Source of the DNA: Nocardioides sp. YIM 152315 | GTDB taxonomy: Bacteria > Actinomycetota > Actinomycetes > Propionibacteriales > Nocardioidaceae | DNA: 64,000 nucleotides | Assembly: GCF_029210375.1 (NCBI RefSeq) | Contig: NZ_JARGER010000023.1 | Coordinates: 92,962 to 156,961 of the forward strand | Reading direction: 5' to 3' | In this document: positions 51,260 to 60,498 of the stretch, piece after piece | Layout of the letters: each line of letters starts with the position of its first letter | How positions within the stretch are numbered: position 1 is the stretch's first letter | The notes under the pieces: model-generated | Seen by the model: the letters and a program-made list of their open reading frames with translations, nothing else | Database searches by the model: none | What the model was told of the DNA's origin: nothing | Program-made: the position numbers and the translations under genes

Positions 51260-52099
51260 TCAGCGGACTCGCCGGAGCTCACGGCTCCGTCGTGCATCCT
51301 GGCGTGCGTCCTGCTCGTCCTCGTCGGGATGCACCTCGTGGAGGGGGCGGCCCTGCCGGTTCACGGCACCGGGGCCCACGCTCGGGACGTGCGAGCCCGC
51401 GTCGGGGGTGGCGACCGCGTCGTCGACGTCGTCCGCCTGCTGACGCGCCGCGAGCCGGGCACGCCGCCGCGACATCAGCCGGTCGAAGAGGATGGAGAGC
51501 GCGGCGCCTGCGAGCAGTCCGATGCCGGCGATCGCGATCAGGAGCTTCATCTTCGACGAGGGCGGCAGCGCCGACACCTGCACGGGTGCCGTCGTGAACG
51601 TCGTCCACTGCGACGACCTCGGCGCCCCGGCCCGGTCCTGGATCTGCTGGGCGATCATCGGCGTCGACTCGAGGACGTCGGAGACGACGTCGCGGACCGC
51701 GTCCGGGCTCGGGCCCCACGCCTGCACGACGTACGCCTTCGACCACTCGGGGCGAGCGGCGACGAACGAGGAGCCGTCCGCCGGGTCGCCCGGCGCGTAG
51801 CCCTGGGTCCCGGCCGACGCGCGGGCGCGTTGCTGGGTCGGGGACCTCAGCTCGTCGGCGAGCGCCTCCGCCAGGAGCGCCGCGTTGTCGCCGCCGAGCG
51901 GGTTGGCGCTGCGCGGATCGGCCTGGTTGGGCAGGACGTCCTCTCCGTGCGTGTAGACCAGGGCGTAGTTGCCGGACGCCCTGAACACGGGCGCCTGGTC
52001 ACGCACCAGGCCGGCACCGGCGCCGGCGGCGATCAGGATGACTGCCATCATCACGTACCACCGGCGCAAGCACACCTTCATGACGTCGAGCGCGTCCAC
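51260..52099 (-). CDS. Chain-length determinant protein (Wzz-like)
   Basis: The 279-residue protein has an N-terminal membrane helix (about 14-35, WYVMMAVILIAAGAGAGLVR), an extracytoplasmic domain of about 150 residues, and a second helix (about 193-215, MKLLIAIAGIGLLAGAALSI) followed by a basic then acidic tail. This is the Wzz/YveK plan without a kinase domain. It modulates polymer length with the Wzy-like protein. It begins at GTG 52099 with AGAGATGGGG upstream. A pair of dyad motifs lies in the divergent region. Confidence 0.82.
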   Translation of the reverse strand: MDALDVMKVCLRRWYVMMAVILIAAGAGAGLVRDQAPVFRASGNYALVYTHGEDVLPNQADPRSANPLGGDNAALLAEALADELRSPTQQRARASAGTQGYAPGDPADGSSFVAARPEWSKAYVVQAWGPSPDAVRDVVSDVLESTPMIAQQIQDRAGAPRSSQWTTFTTAPVQVSALPPSSKMKLLIAIAGIGLLAGAALSILFDRLMSRRRARLAARQQADDVDDAVATPDAGSHVPSVGPGAVNRQGRPLHEVHPDEDEQDARQDARRSRELRRVR

Positions 52100-52180
52100 G
52101 GTTCCCCATCTCTGTCGTCCTTGCCTCGTCGGCAGACTAGGCGGGGGGTGTCGCCCGGATCGTGGGGGAGACGGCGTCGT

Positions 52181-52259
52181 ACTCAGAATGGGGTACGGGC
52201 TGGTCCGAGGAGCCGTCATGTGCTCGGATGGAGGACGCCTCGGCTCCCCGAAATTGGGT
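52181..52259. promoter_or_regulatory. Second pair of CCC-N6-GGG dyads in divergent region
   Basis: ACTCAGAATGGGGT (52181-52194) and CCCCGAAATTGGGT (52246-52259) lie 65 bp apart between the Wzz-like gene (start 52099) and the beta-helix gene (start 52365). The arrangement repeats the pair at 44374/44441 in both sequence and spacing. The remaining ~265-bp gap contains only an AAGGAGG site for the beta-helix gene. Confidence 0.55.
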
Positions 52260-52364
52260 GTGGGCCGGCGCGGTCCCGGGAAGCTGTCCTCCGGGCCCGA
52301 GGTCGGCTCCCGGTCAGGTCGCGGAGCCACCCCCCACTCCTCCCGACCCCCAAGGAGGGCCCGC

Positions 52365-53216
52365 ATGTCCACTCTCGCCAGCCCAGTCCTCAGGGCCGTC
52401 GCTCTCGGCGCCCTGCTCGCACCGCTCCTGGCCGCGACGACCGCCACCGGCGCGCCGAGCGCCTCGGCCGCCGCCGCGTCGGCGTCGCCCGGACCCTGCA
52501 AGTTCCGCCCGGGGCCGGAGAACACCGGTGCGCACGGAGTCCGGAACGACCGGTCGGTGACGACGCTCGGGTCCGGCCAGACGCTCCAGGACGCCAACGT
52601 CGACAGCCTCGAGATCAGCGGCTCCGACGTCACCGTGAAGAACGTCCACGTGCGCGGGAACATCTTCGTCACCCCGGGCAGCAGCCGCGTCCGGATCGTG
52701 CGGACGACCAGCCAGGGCGTGGGCATCTCCAGCGCGTCGAGGATCTCGGTCATCCGATCCGACATCGGCTACAGCACCGACGACGCGATCCACGTCACCT
52801 CCGACGCCGGCAGCCTCGTCCGGAAGATCAGGCTGCGCTACAACTACATCCACGACCCGCGCGTCACCGACGGGTCTCACTACGACGGCACCCAGGTCCG
52901 CGGCGTCGACCGGATGGTGATCGAGTGCTCGACCTACCGGGCCGGCCCCTACCGCGACAACTACAACGCCGCGGTCTACCTCGAGAACGCCAACGGTGGT
53001 GACTCGAACGTGACCGTCCACCACAACTGGCTGATCGGGTTCGCGTTCTCGGTCATGGTCGACGCGGAGAGCGCCAGCTTCACGAAGAACCGCATCCGCG
53101 ACCCGCACTGGCGCGCGTGCTACCTGGGCAACAGCTCGGGGAGCGGCGGGTTCGAGAGCTCGGACAACCTGCGGCTGCCCTCGCGGCGGCACGTGAGCCT
53201 CTGCGGTCAGGGCTGA
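52365..53216 (+). CDS. Secreted beta-helix protein of the polysaccharide locus
   Basis: The 283-residue protein has a Sec signal (VLRAVALGALLAPLLAATTA, likely cut near SASAAAASA). The beta-helix core includes ISGSDVTVKNVHVRGNIFVT. It shares with the paralogue at 44508 the patches ENTGAHG, GSHYDGTQVRGVD, YNAAVYLENANGGDSNVTVH, HNWLIGF and DPHWRACYLG. It lacks a lipobox, so it is secreted rather than anchored. A polysaccharide-active role is inferred. It has AAGGAGG before ATG 52365. Confidence 0.75.
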   Translation: MSTLASPVLRAVALGALLAPLLAATTATGAPSASAAAASASPGPCKFRPGPENTGAHGVRNDRSVTTLGSGQTLQDANVDSLEISGSDVTVKNVHVRGNIFVTPGSSRVRIVRTTSQGVGISSASRISVIRSDIGYSTDDAIHVTSDAGSLVRKIRLRYNYIHDPRVTDGSHYDGTQVRGVDRMVIECSTYRAGPYRDNYNAAVYLENANGGDSNVTVHHNWLIGFAFSVMVDAESASFTKNRIRDPHWRACYLGNSSGSGGFESSDNLRLPSRRHVSLCGQG

Positions 53217-53238
53217 CCTGCGCGGGCAGCGCCGCTGA

Positions 53239-53252
53239 CCCCAAGGTAGGGG
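53239..53252. promoter_or_regulatory. CCC-N6-GGG dyad upstream of the flippase gene
   Basis: CCCCAAGGTAGGGG is a symmetric 4-6-4 dyad, 96 bp before the flippase start and 23 bp after the beta-helix stop. It is one of the best copies of the motif. Confidence 0.5.
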
Positions 53253-53347
53253 ATGTGGCGCCACCATTTCCGGGCCCGTCGTCCCGCGCGACATAGGTTC
53301 GGCTCGCCCGCGGATGGTCCGCGGGCGCAGTCAGCCGCGGAGCACGG

Positions 53348-54841
53348 ATGAGCGAGCCGAAGACCTCGGCCGGAGTGGGGACCACCGAGGACGTGACGAC
53401 GGCGTCCGTCGCACGGGCCACCCGTCACACCGCCCTCTCGCAGGGGTTCACCCAGGCGGTGCGGTTCGCGACGACGATCGTCCTCGCCCGCCTGCTCACT
53501 CCGGACGACTTCGGCGTGGTGGCGATCGCCATGGTCGTCAGCATGCTCATCGACCAGCTCAAGGACGTGGGCACGGGGTCGGCGATCGTCCAGAAGGACA
53601 TGGTGGACGACGCGCTGATCAACGCCGTCTTCTACCTCAACCTGGTGCTGGGCACCCTCCTGGCGGCGACCATGTACCTCACCGCGGGGCCGGTCGCCTC
53701 GCTGCTGGGCAACCAGGACGCCGAACCGGTCCTGCAGGCGTTCGCCGCCATCACCTTCCTCACCTCCTTCGCCCAGATCCACCACGCGCTGCTGCGTCGC
53801 CAGCTGCGTTTCTTCGAGCTGGCCGTCGTCACCACCACCACGGCGGCGGTGACCGCGGCGGTCTCGATCGCGGCGGCGGTCCTGGGACTCGACTACTGGG
53901 CGCTGGTCGCGGGCACGGCCGCCGGAGCGGTCGTGGGCACCGTGATGGTCTGGCACTACGACCGGTGGCGGCCGACCTGGGGCCGGGTCGAGCTCTCCAG
54001 CCTGCAGTCGATCTGGCGCTTCAGCTACCACCTCTTCCTCTCCAACCTCCTCTTCCTGGTCTTCAACCAGGTCGACAAGGTCATCGTCAGCAGATTCCTC
54101 GGCGGCGGCGCGCTGGGCACCTACACCCTCGCCCAGCGGACCGTGACCTCACCGATCGCGACGGTCGGCTCGGTGGTCGCCGAGGTGACCTTCCCGGCGT
54201 TCTCCCGCCGTCAGGACGACGACGCCGCCCTGCGCGCCGGCTACGTGAAGTCGTCCCGTGTCGTCGCCCTCGTGACCTTCCCGGCGATGTGTGGACTGGC
54301 CGCCCTGGCCACGCCGGCCGTCGCCGTGGTCTTCGGCCCCGACTGGAACGACCTGGTGCCCATCATCTGGCTGCTGGCGCCCGTCGCCGCGATCCAGTCC
54401 GTGACGGCGAGCTCCGGCCAGATCCTGCTGGCCAAGGGCCGCAGCGACATCTCCTACCGCTGGGGGATCGTCTACTGCGTCGTGCTCACCGTCGGCGAGC
54501 TCTGTGCCGTCCCGTGGGGCCTGCCGGGCGTGGCCGCCGCGTTCGCCGCCGGCGTGCTCCTCCTCATGCCCTTCGGCCTGATGCTCGCCTTCCGCGAGAT
54601 CGACCTGAGGCTGAGGGACTACGCGCGAGAGATGCTGCCGTACGTCTGGATCACGCTCGTCATGACGGCGATCGCGTTCGGAGCCTCGCAGGGAGTCCGG
54701 GCCGTCGGCGGGTCCCAGCTGCTCGAGCTCGCCGTCGGGACGCTGGCGGGCGGGCTCGCCTACGTCCTCCTGCTCCGGCGGGTGCGCCCGCAGGGCCTGC
54801 TGGACGCGATGTCCGCGCTCCGAGAGCGGCCGTCCGCATGA
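53348..54841 (+). CDS. Polysaccharide flippase (Wzx/MOP family)
   Basis: The 497-residue protein has about 12-14 membrane helices. It shows patterns of oligosaccharide flippases: ALSQGFTQAVRFATTIVLAR at the N-terminus, LLTPDDFGVVAIAMVVSML, FNQVDKVIVSRFLGGGALGT in the second half, and FPAFSRRQDDDA. It would translocate lipid-linked repeat units. It overlaps the GT2 gene downstream by ATGA and forms a three-gene rightward operon with two glycosyltransferases. Confidence 0.88.
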   Translation: MSEPKTSAGVGTTEDVTTASVARATRHTALSQGFTQAVRFATTIVLARLLTPDDFGVVAIAMVVSMLIDQLKDVGTGSAIVQKDMVDDALINAVFYLNLVLGTLLAATMYLTAGPVASLLGNQDAEPVLQAFAAITFLTSFAQIHHALLRRQLRFFELAVVTTTTAAVTAAVSIAAAVLGLDYWALVAGTAAGAVVGTVMVWHYDRWRPTWGRVELSSLQSIWRFSYHLFLSNLLFLVFNQVDKVIVSRFLGGGALGTYTLAQRTVTSPIATVGSVVAEVTFPAFSRRQDDDAALRAGYVKSSRVVALVTFPAMCGLAALATPAVAVVFGPDWNDLVPIIWLLAPVAAIQSVTASSGQILLAKGRSDISYRWGIVYCVVLTVGELCAVPWGLPGVAAAFAAGVLLLMPFGLMLAFREIDLRLRDYAREMLPYVWITLVMTAIAFGASQGVRAVGGSQLLELAVGTLAGGLAYVLLLRRVRPQGLLDAMSALRERPSA

Positions 54842-55722
54842 CCAGGGAACCCGCCGCGTGCGCGGTCAGCGTGGTCGTGCCGGTCTACAACCCCGGACCG
54901 CTGCTCCGCGAGCAGCTGGTCGCCCTTGCCGCCCAGCGCCTCTCGGAGCCGTGGGAGGTCGTGCTCGCCGACAACGGCTGCACCGACGGCTCCCTCGCGG
55001 TCGTCGAGGAGTTCCGCGACCTGCTCGACGTCCGGATCGTCGATGCGTCCGATCACCCCAGCGCGTCGTACGCGCGCAACAAGGGAGCGGCCGAGGCGCG
55101 CGGGCAGTGGCTGGTCTTCTGCGACAGCGACGACGTCGCCGCGCACGACTGGCTCGCCAACCTGTGGGCCGCGCGCCACTCGGGTGACATCGTCTGCGGC
55201 CCCTTCGACGTCACCCTGCTCAACGACCCGGACCTGCTCAAGGCCCGGGGCGGCCCCGACTACGGAAGGGCGCTGCCGGATGGTCCCTGCGGCTACCTGC
55301 CCTACGCGTCGTCGGCCAACGTCCTCGTCAACGGCGCGACGTTCGAGAAGCTCGGGGGGTGGGACGAGTCGCTCCCGCATTGCGAGGACGTCGACTTCAG
55401 CTGGCGCGCGCAGCTCGCCGGAGCCAGCCTCGTCTTCGCGCCGGGCGCGACGATGCACTATCGCTATCGAAGCACGGTGACCGAGCTCTTCCACCAGATG
55501 CGCCGCTACAAGGCGAGCGAGGCCCTCCTCTTCGTGCGGTACCGGGCCGTCGGCGCGAAGCGCCAGTCCGCACTCGAGGTGCTGGAGCGGGCCTGGTGGA
55601 TCGGCTCGCGGAGCCCCTACCTGCTGCTCGGGAGGGAACGCCGGGCGCTGTGGTTCTCCATCGCCGGTACCGTGGCCGGACGGATCGAGGGAAGCCTGCG
55701 GCACCGGGTGGTCTACCTGTGA
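54838..55722 (+). CDS. GT2 glycosyltransferase
   Basis: The 294-residue GT-A enzyme has VSVVVPVYNPGPLLREQLVA, LADNGCTDGS, VFCDSDDVAAHDWLAN (DxD motif) and KLGGWDESLPHCEDVDFSWR (acceptor ED). It overlaps the flippase stop by ATGA. It probably adds one sugar to the lipid-linked unit. Sugar specificity is not predictable. Confidence 0.85.
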   Translation: MTREPAACAVSVVVPVYNPGPLLREQLVALAAQRLSEPWEVVLADNGCTDGSLAVVEEFRDLLDVRIVDASDHPSASYARNKGAAEARGQWLVFCDSDDVAAHDWLANLWAARHSGDIVCGPFDVTLLNDPDLLKARGGPDYGRALPDGPCGYLPYASSANVLVNGATFEKLGGWDESLPHCEDVDFSWRAQLAGASLVFAPGATMHYRYRSTVTELFHQMRRYKASEALLFVRYRAVGAKRQSALEVLERAWWIGSRSPYLLLGRERRALWFSIAGTVAGRIEGSLRHRVVYL

Positions 55723-55744
55723 ACGTCAGGACGAGGAGAGTCGG

Positions 55745-56683
55745 ATGACGCGCGTGTCGGTCGGGCTGCCGGTCTACAACGGAGAGCGCTACCTCGAGCA
55801 GGCGCTCGACGACCTGCTGGCGCAGACGCACGCCGACCTGGAGATCGTGATCAGCGACAACGGGTCGACGGACCGGACCCAGGCGATCTGCGAGCGGTAC
55901 GCCGCGCTGGACTCCCGCATCGTCTACCTGCGCCACGAGGTCAACCGCGGCGCCTCCTGGAACCACAGTGAGGTCGTGCGGCGCGCGTCCGGTCCCTACT
56001 TCCGCTGGTACTCCTACGACGACCGCCTCGATCCCCGCTGCATCGAGGCGTGCGCGGCAGTGCTGGACTCCGACCGGTCCGTCGTGCTGGCGTGGCCGCT
56101 CACGACGGTCATCGACGCGGACGGCGCGGTCACGTCCCAGTACCGCGCCGACCTCCCCTTCCGAAACGGCTCGCCGTCGGCCCGCCTGCGCAGCCTGCTC
56201 GGAGCGCGCACCGACGAGACGCTCCTGCACATGTGCTACCCGGTCTACGGGGTGATCCGGCACGATGTCTTCCTCAGCACCCACCTGCTCGGCACGATGC
56301 CCGGCGCCGACACCGTCCTGCTGTGCGAGCTCGCGCTCCGCGGGGACTGGGCCCTCGTCGAGCAGCGGCTCTTCTACAACCGGCGGCACGCCGACTCCTC
56401 GGCGATCGACAAGACCCCGGAGCAGATCTCCGCGTGGTTCGACCCGGACGGCGGTCGCGCCTTCCCCATGCCCCAGCACCAGCTGCTGGTCGCCTATCTC
56501 CGGGCGGTCCTGACTGCCCCGATCGGGGGCGTCGAGCGGGCGCGCTGCCTGCTGGTGGTCGCGAGGTGGCTCGGCGCCAACCGTCAGTGGCGCATCATCC
56601 TCGGTGAGTACCGGATCCGACTGCGTCAGCTCCGAGCCCGACGACCTGGGCGCCCGGCGACAGCGACTCGACAAGCGCACTGA
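55745..56683 (+). CDS. GT2 glycosyltransferase
   Basis: The 312-residue GT-A enzyme has VSVGLPVYNGERYLEQALDD, IVISDNGSTDRTQAICER and FRWYSYDDRLDPRCIEAC, with a YDD motif in place of DxD. The C-terminal 40 residues are Arg-rich and helical. Its 3' end overlaps the convergent methyltransferase gene by 89 bp, an unusual amount, with both frames coding. It is the last gene of the flippase operon. Confidence 0.82.
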   Translation: MTRVSVGLPVYNGERYLEQALDDLLAQTHADLEIVISDNGSTDRTQAICERYAALDSRIVYLRHEVNRGASWNHSEVVRRASGPYFRWYSYDDRLDPRCIEACAAVLDSDRSVVLAWPLTTVIDADGAVTSQYRADLPFRNGSPSARLRSLLGARTDETLLHMCYPVYGVIRHDVFLSTHLLGTMPGADTVLLCELALRGDWALVEQRLFYNRRHADSSAIDKTPEQISAWFDPDGGRAFPMPQHQLLVAYLRAVLTAPIGGVERARCLLVVARWLGANRQWRIILGEYRIRLRQLRARRPGRPATATRQAH

Positions 56684-57830
56684 TCTCCGCGACGTACACG
56701 GGATTCATCACGACGACGAGGTCGCAGCCGGCGGCAGCGAGCTCGTCGGGTGCGACGATCCGGTGACCGGTGCCGGCGACGAACCTGCCGTGCAGGTGCG
56801 GGTTGATGTCGACCACGCGATCGACGACCTCGGCCAGGTCCCCCATGGCGACGAGGAACGCCGTGCCCTTCGACCCGGATCCCCAGATCACGACGCGGAG
56901 TCCGGCTCGACGAGCCTCCTCCAGCCTCTCCCGCCACGCCTGGAGCTCCTCGCCGACGCTGTCGCGGAAGCCCAGCGCGCTGGCTCGAAGGGTCTCGAGC
57001 CGGTCGGAGGAGAGCCGCGGCTCACGACGGGTGCCCGTCGGCGTCGCCTCGACCAGGAGGTACTGGCCCGCGTAGGCGAGGGTCAGGTCGCGGACCTCGA
57101 AGCCGCAGGACTCGAACATCTCGGTGACGGTCGCGGGGGTCAGGTAGGCGCAGTGCTCGTAGTAGACGTCCCAGAAGGCGCCCTCGTCGAGGATCCTGGT
57201 GGCGTCGGGCACCTCCACCAGCACCGGCACCTCGGGCCGCTCGGCCAGCGCCGTGCGTAGCTGGGTGAGCAGCGCGACCGGGTCGTCGACGTGCTCGAGG
57301 ACGTGGCGCATCACGACGGCGTCGCAGGCAGGCAGGTCGGCGGCGACGTCGAATCGCCGTACCAGGGGCTCGACCCGCGGGTCGGCGCTGCCGAACCGCA
57401 CGGGGTCGATGGTCGGGTCCATGGCCACCACCCGCGCCGCCCCGGCCGCCGACAGCATCCGGCTGAAGTCGCCGCGGCCGGCGCCGACCTCCACGATGAC
57501 GCCATCGGCGAGCCCCCACCTCGAGACCCAGTGGTCGGCCAGCCCGGTGGCGTAGGACACGAACGTCCCGGAGAAGGCCTGGGAGTCCTCGTAGCGGTCG
57601 CTGTACGCCGTCCTGCGCTCGTCGAAGTCGCGGTTCGCGAGGTAGCCGCAGGAGTCGCACAGCGTGAGGTCGAGCGATCCGACGGGCACGGCGAGCGCGT
57701 CCTCGCGGCTGTCCATGAGCAGGCAGCTGTGCACCGGCAGCGAGCCGATGCGGTGCACCGACAACCCGCCGGGTGCGGCGCACAGCGGGCAGCGCGTGCC
57801 GGTCGACGGCTCAGGGACGGCGGAGGTCAA
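56595..57830 (-). CDS. Sugar C-methyltransferase (TylCIII-like)
   Basis: The 411-residue protein has the three-part layout of NDP-sugar C-methyltransferases. An N-terminal zinc domain has CPLCAAPGG and LTLCDSCGYL. The SAM domain has VIVEVGAGRGDFSRMLSAAG and VVMRHVLEHVDD. The C-terminal Rossmann-like domain has VVIWGSGSKGTAFLVAMGDL and VVVMNPVYVAEI. It would add a methyl to C3 of a keto sugar. It is the last gene of the leftward six-gene operon and overlaps the PIG-L gene by 20 bp. Confidence 0.85.
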   Translation of the reverse strand: MTSAVPEPSTGTRCPLCAAPGGLSVHRIGSLPVHSCLLMDSREDALAVPVGSLDLTLCDSCGYLANRDFDERRTAYSDRYEDSQAFSGTFVSYATGLADHWVSRWGLADGVIVEVGAGRGDFSRMLSAAGAARVVAMDPTIDPVRFGSADPRVEPLVRRFDVAADLPACDAVVMRHVLEHVDDPVALLTQLRTALAERPEVPVLVEVPDATRILDEGAFWDVYYEHCAYLTPATVTEMFESCGFEVRDLTLAYAGQYLLVEATPTGTRREPRLSSDRLETLRASALGFRDSVGEELQAWRERLEEARRAGLRVVIWGSGSKGTAFLVAMGDLAEVVDRVVDINPHLHGRFVAGTGHRIVAPDELAAAGCDLVVVMNPVYVAEISALVESLSPGAQVVGLGADAVGSGTHRG

Positions 57831-58449
57831 GGAGCACCTTCGGGGCCGTGAACGCTTCCGCGTAGGGGGCTCGGCACTCGATCCCGCGCAGGCGCATCAG
57901 GCCGAGGAACGTCTCGTCGTCCCACCAGTCGCGGTCCTTCTGCGACACGAAGCTGTCGTGGAGCAGCTCCACCTTGCGGTGTGCCTGCTCGGCGGTCAGC
58001 GGGACGTAGTGGGTGGCGCGGGAGAGGTCCCCGTCCCACTTCGGGATCTCGTAGTGCAGGACGAGCGAGTCCCGCCAGGTGGTCGAGACGAGCTCGGCGA
58101 TCAGGCGGTGGTCCTGGTGGCTGTCGTCCGGACGCGGCGCCAGGACGACGTCGGGGCGTGGTCCCGTGGCGAGGTCCTCGAGGGTCTGCTTGACCTCGGC
58201 CCAGTGCGCGGGAAGGCGTCCGTCCGGCAGGGAGCTGAGGGCGAGATCGGTGACGCCGAACGCTCTCGCGGCGTTCCGCGCCTCCTCGGCCCGCAGCTCC
58301 GAGCCGGTCAGGACGGCCGAGCGCACCGTCGTGCGCTCACGCGCGCCCAGAGCGAGCAAGGTGCCCCCGCACCCGATCTCGATGTCGTCCGGGTGGGCTC
58401 CCAGGCACAGGACGTCGAGCCCGTCCGACGGCAGGTGCAACCCGATCAC
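57811..58449 (-). CDS. PIG-L family deacetylase
   Basis: The 212-residue protein has the PIG-L metal motifs: LCLGAHPDDIEIGCGG near the N-terminus (His-Pro-Asp-Asp) and PRPDDSHQDHRLIAELV (His-x-Asp-His). It is a zinc-dependent deacetylase of N-acetyl groups on sugars. GTG 58449 starts it one base from the cytidylyltransferase stop. In this operon it may deacetylate an amino sugar before C-methylation or transfer. Confidence 0.88.
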   Translation of the reverse strand: MIGLHLPSDGLDVLCLGAHPDDIEIGCGGTLLALGARERTTVRSAVLTGSELRAEEARNAARAFGVTDLALSSLPDGRLPAHWAEVKQTLEDLATGPRPDVVLAPRPDDSHQDHRLIAELVSTTWRDSLVLHYEIPKWDGDLSRATHYVPLTAEQAHRKVELLHDSFVSQKDRDWWDDETFLGLMRLRGIECRAPYAEAFTAPKVLLDLRRP

Positions 58450-58450
58450 G

Positions 58451-59269
58451 TCACCACCACCGGTCGGAGACCGACGGCACCGGCTCCTCGTAGGAACGCC
58501 AGACCGCCCAGGGTGGGGCACCGCTGCGGTAGAGGTCGTCCAGCTCGGCCCGCTCCTTGAGCGTGTCCATCGGCTGCCAGAAGCCGTCGTACGGGATGGC
58601 GAGCATGCGCCCGTCGCGGGCCGCCTTCTCGCACCCGTCCGCCACCAGGTCCTCGCCCTCGTCGATGTAGTCGAAGATGTCCTGGCGGAGCACGAAGAAG
58701 CCGCCGTTGATCCGCAGCGCCAGCTCGGTCGCGGGCTGGAAGCCGCGGATCCGGTTGGACTGCTCGTCGACGTGCACGACGTGGAAGGAGCCCGGCGGCC
58801 GGATGGCGAGCAGCGACGCCGCGGCGTCAGACGCCTTGAACTCGTCGATGACGTCGTTCATCGGCGCGTCGGTGAGGACGTCCCCGTAGTGGGCGAGGAA
58901 CATCTCGTCGTCGCCGAGGTAGCGACGCACCCGACGCAGCCGCTCGCCGATCTGGGTGTTGATACCGGTGTCGACGAACGTGATGCGCCAATCGCTGATG
59001 TCGCTGCTGATGAGATCGATCGTCCGCCCGCCGTCGGAGAGCACGAAGTCGTTGGAGGCGGTCTCCTGGTAGTGCAGGAAGTAGTCCTTGACGACCTGCG
59101 CGCCGTAGCCGAGGCACAGGATGAACTCGGTGTGCCCGAAGTGCGCGTAGTACCGCATGATGTGCCAGAGCACGGGACGGTCGCCGATCGTCATCATCGG
59201 CTTCGGTCGCGGGTCGTCGCCGACTCGCATCCGCAGGCCGAGACCGCCGCAGAAGAGCACGACCTTCAT
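58451..59269 (-). CDS. rfbF: Glucose-1-phosphate cytidylyltransferase-like
   Basis: The 272-residue protein matches RfbF: KVVLFCGGLGLRMRVGDDPR, PKPMMTIGDRPVLWHIMRYY, FILCLGYGAQVVKDYFLHYQ, FVDTGINTQIGERLRRVRRY, AHYGDVLTDAPMNDVID and GFWQPMDTLKERAELDDLY. It makes CDP-glucose from CTP and glucose-1-phosphate, the entry to CDP-deoxy and branched sugars. It overlaps the methyltransferase upstream by ATGA. A CDP-glucose 4,6-dehydratase is not in the window. Confidence 0.9.
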   Translation of the reverse strand: MKVVLFCGGLGLRMRVGDDPRPKPMMTIGDRPVLWHIMRYYAHFGHTEFILCLGYGAQVVKDYFLHYQETASNDFVLSDGGRTIDLISSDISDWRITFVDTGINTQIGERLRRVRRYLGDDEMFLAHYGDVLTDAPMNDVIDEFKASDAAASLLAIRPPGSFHVVHVDEQSNRIRGFQPATELALRINGGFFVLRQDIFDYIDEGEDLVADGCEKAARDGRMLAIPYDGFWQPMDTLKERAELDDLYRSGAPPWAVWRSYEEPVPSVSDRWW

Positions 59270-60498
59270 GGCAGCACCTCGAGCTTCGGGAGGGGGACGA
59301 CCAGGCGGGCACCCCAGCTCTTCGTGTACTCGAGCTGTGCGGCGATCTCGTCGCGGAGGTTCCACGGCAGGATGAGGATGTAGTCGGGCTTCTCCTCGGC
59401 GAGCCTCTCCGGCGGATGGATCGGGATGTGCGTGCCCGGCAGGAACATGCCGTGCTTGAACGTGCTGCGGTCGACGGTGAACGACAGCAGGTCGGTGCGG
59501 ATGCCGGCGTGGTTGAGCAGGGTGTTGCCCTTGCCCGGCGCGCCGTACCCGGCGACCTTGGCGCCCTCCCGCTGACGAGCGACGAGGAACTCGACGAGCT
59601 CGTTGCGGGCCTCGGCGACCACGGCGGCGAAGCCGGCGTGGCCCTCCAGCGAGTGGAGCCCCGCGGCCCGCTCCTCCTCAAGCACGGCCGCCACCCGCGC
59701 GCTGGGCGCCGGCGCGGTCTCCGTCGGCATCGACCAGGTCCGCAGCGAACCGCCGTGCGTGCTGAGCTGCTCGACGTCGACGACCGTGAGGCCGGCCTCC
59801 GCGAGCACGCGCTGCGTCGTCAGGAGGGAGAGGTAGGAGAAGTGCTCGTGGTAGATCGTGTCGTACAGGCGGTCCTCGATCAGCCGGTGCAGGTGCGGGA
59901 TCTCGATGCTGACCGTGCCGCCGTCGGCCACCAGCGCCCGCAGGCCGCGGGAGAAGTCGACGATGTCGGGCACGTGGGCGAAGACGTTGTTGGCCACCAC
60001 CAGGTCGGCACGCCCGTGCTCCTTGGCGATCATCGTGCCGGTCTCCTCGCCGAGGAACTCCACCGTGGTGGGGATCCCCTTCGCCCGCGCGACCTCGGCC
60101 ACGTTGCCGGCCGGCTCGACGCCGTGGCAGCGGATGCCGCGGTCCTTCACGTGCTGCAGCAGGTAGCCGTCGTTGCTCGCGACCTCGACCACGAACGAGT
60201 CCGAGTCGAGCCCGAGCCGGTCGACGGCACCGTCGACGAAGCGACGCGCGTGCTCGACCCAGGAGTCGCTGAAGGACGAGAAGTAGGCGTAGTAGCTGAA
60301 GATGTCGGAGGCCGGGATGTACGTCGGCAGCTGCACCAGCAGGCAGCTCGGGCAGATCCGGACGTGCAGCGGGTAGAAGGTCTCGCCGGCGTCGAGCCGG
60401 TCGGCGTCGAGGTAGCTCTCGCAGGGCGGCGACATCCCCAGGTCGACGAAGGTGTGGGTGAGCTCGGCGTGGCACAGGCGGCACTCGGGTGCGTTCAT
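59266..60498 (-). CDS. Second sugar C-methyltransferase
   Basis: The 410-residue protein has the same three-part layout as the gene at 56595: zinc region ECRLCHAEL and ICPSCLLVQL, SAM domain FVVEVASNDGYLLQHVKDRG (typical END/SND-type motif of this family), NNVFAHVPDI, and C-terminal VAGYGAPGKGNTLLNHAGI. It belongs to the C-methyltransferase family that includes MtmC/TylCIII relatives. It is distinct in sequence from the other copy, so both may act on different intermediates. Overlaps on both sides are ATGA. Confidence 0.87.
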   Translation of the reverse strand: MNAPECRLCHAELTHTFVDLGMSPPCESYLDADRLDAGETFYPLHVRICPSCLLVQLPTYIPASDIFSYYAYFSSFSDSWVEHARRFVDGAVDRLGLDSDSFVVEVASNDGYLLQHVKDRGIRCHGVEPAGNVAEVARAKGIPTTVEFLGEETGTMIAKEHGRADLVVANNVFAHVPDIVDFSRGLRALVADGGTVSIEIPHLHRLIEDRLYDTIYHEHFSYLSLLTTQRVLAEAGLTVVDVEQLSTHGGSLRTWSMPTETAPAPSARVAAVLEEERAAGLHSLEGHAGFAAVVAEARNELVEFLVARQREGAKVAGYGAPGKGNTLLNHAGIRTDLLSFTVDRSTFKHGMFLPGTHIPIHPPERLAEEKPDYILILPWNLRDEIAAQLEYTKSWGARLVVPLPKLEVLP

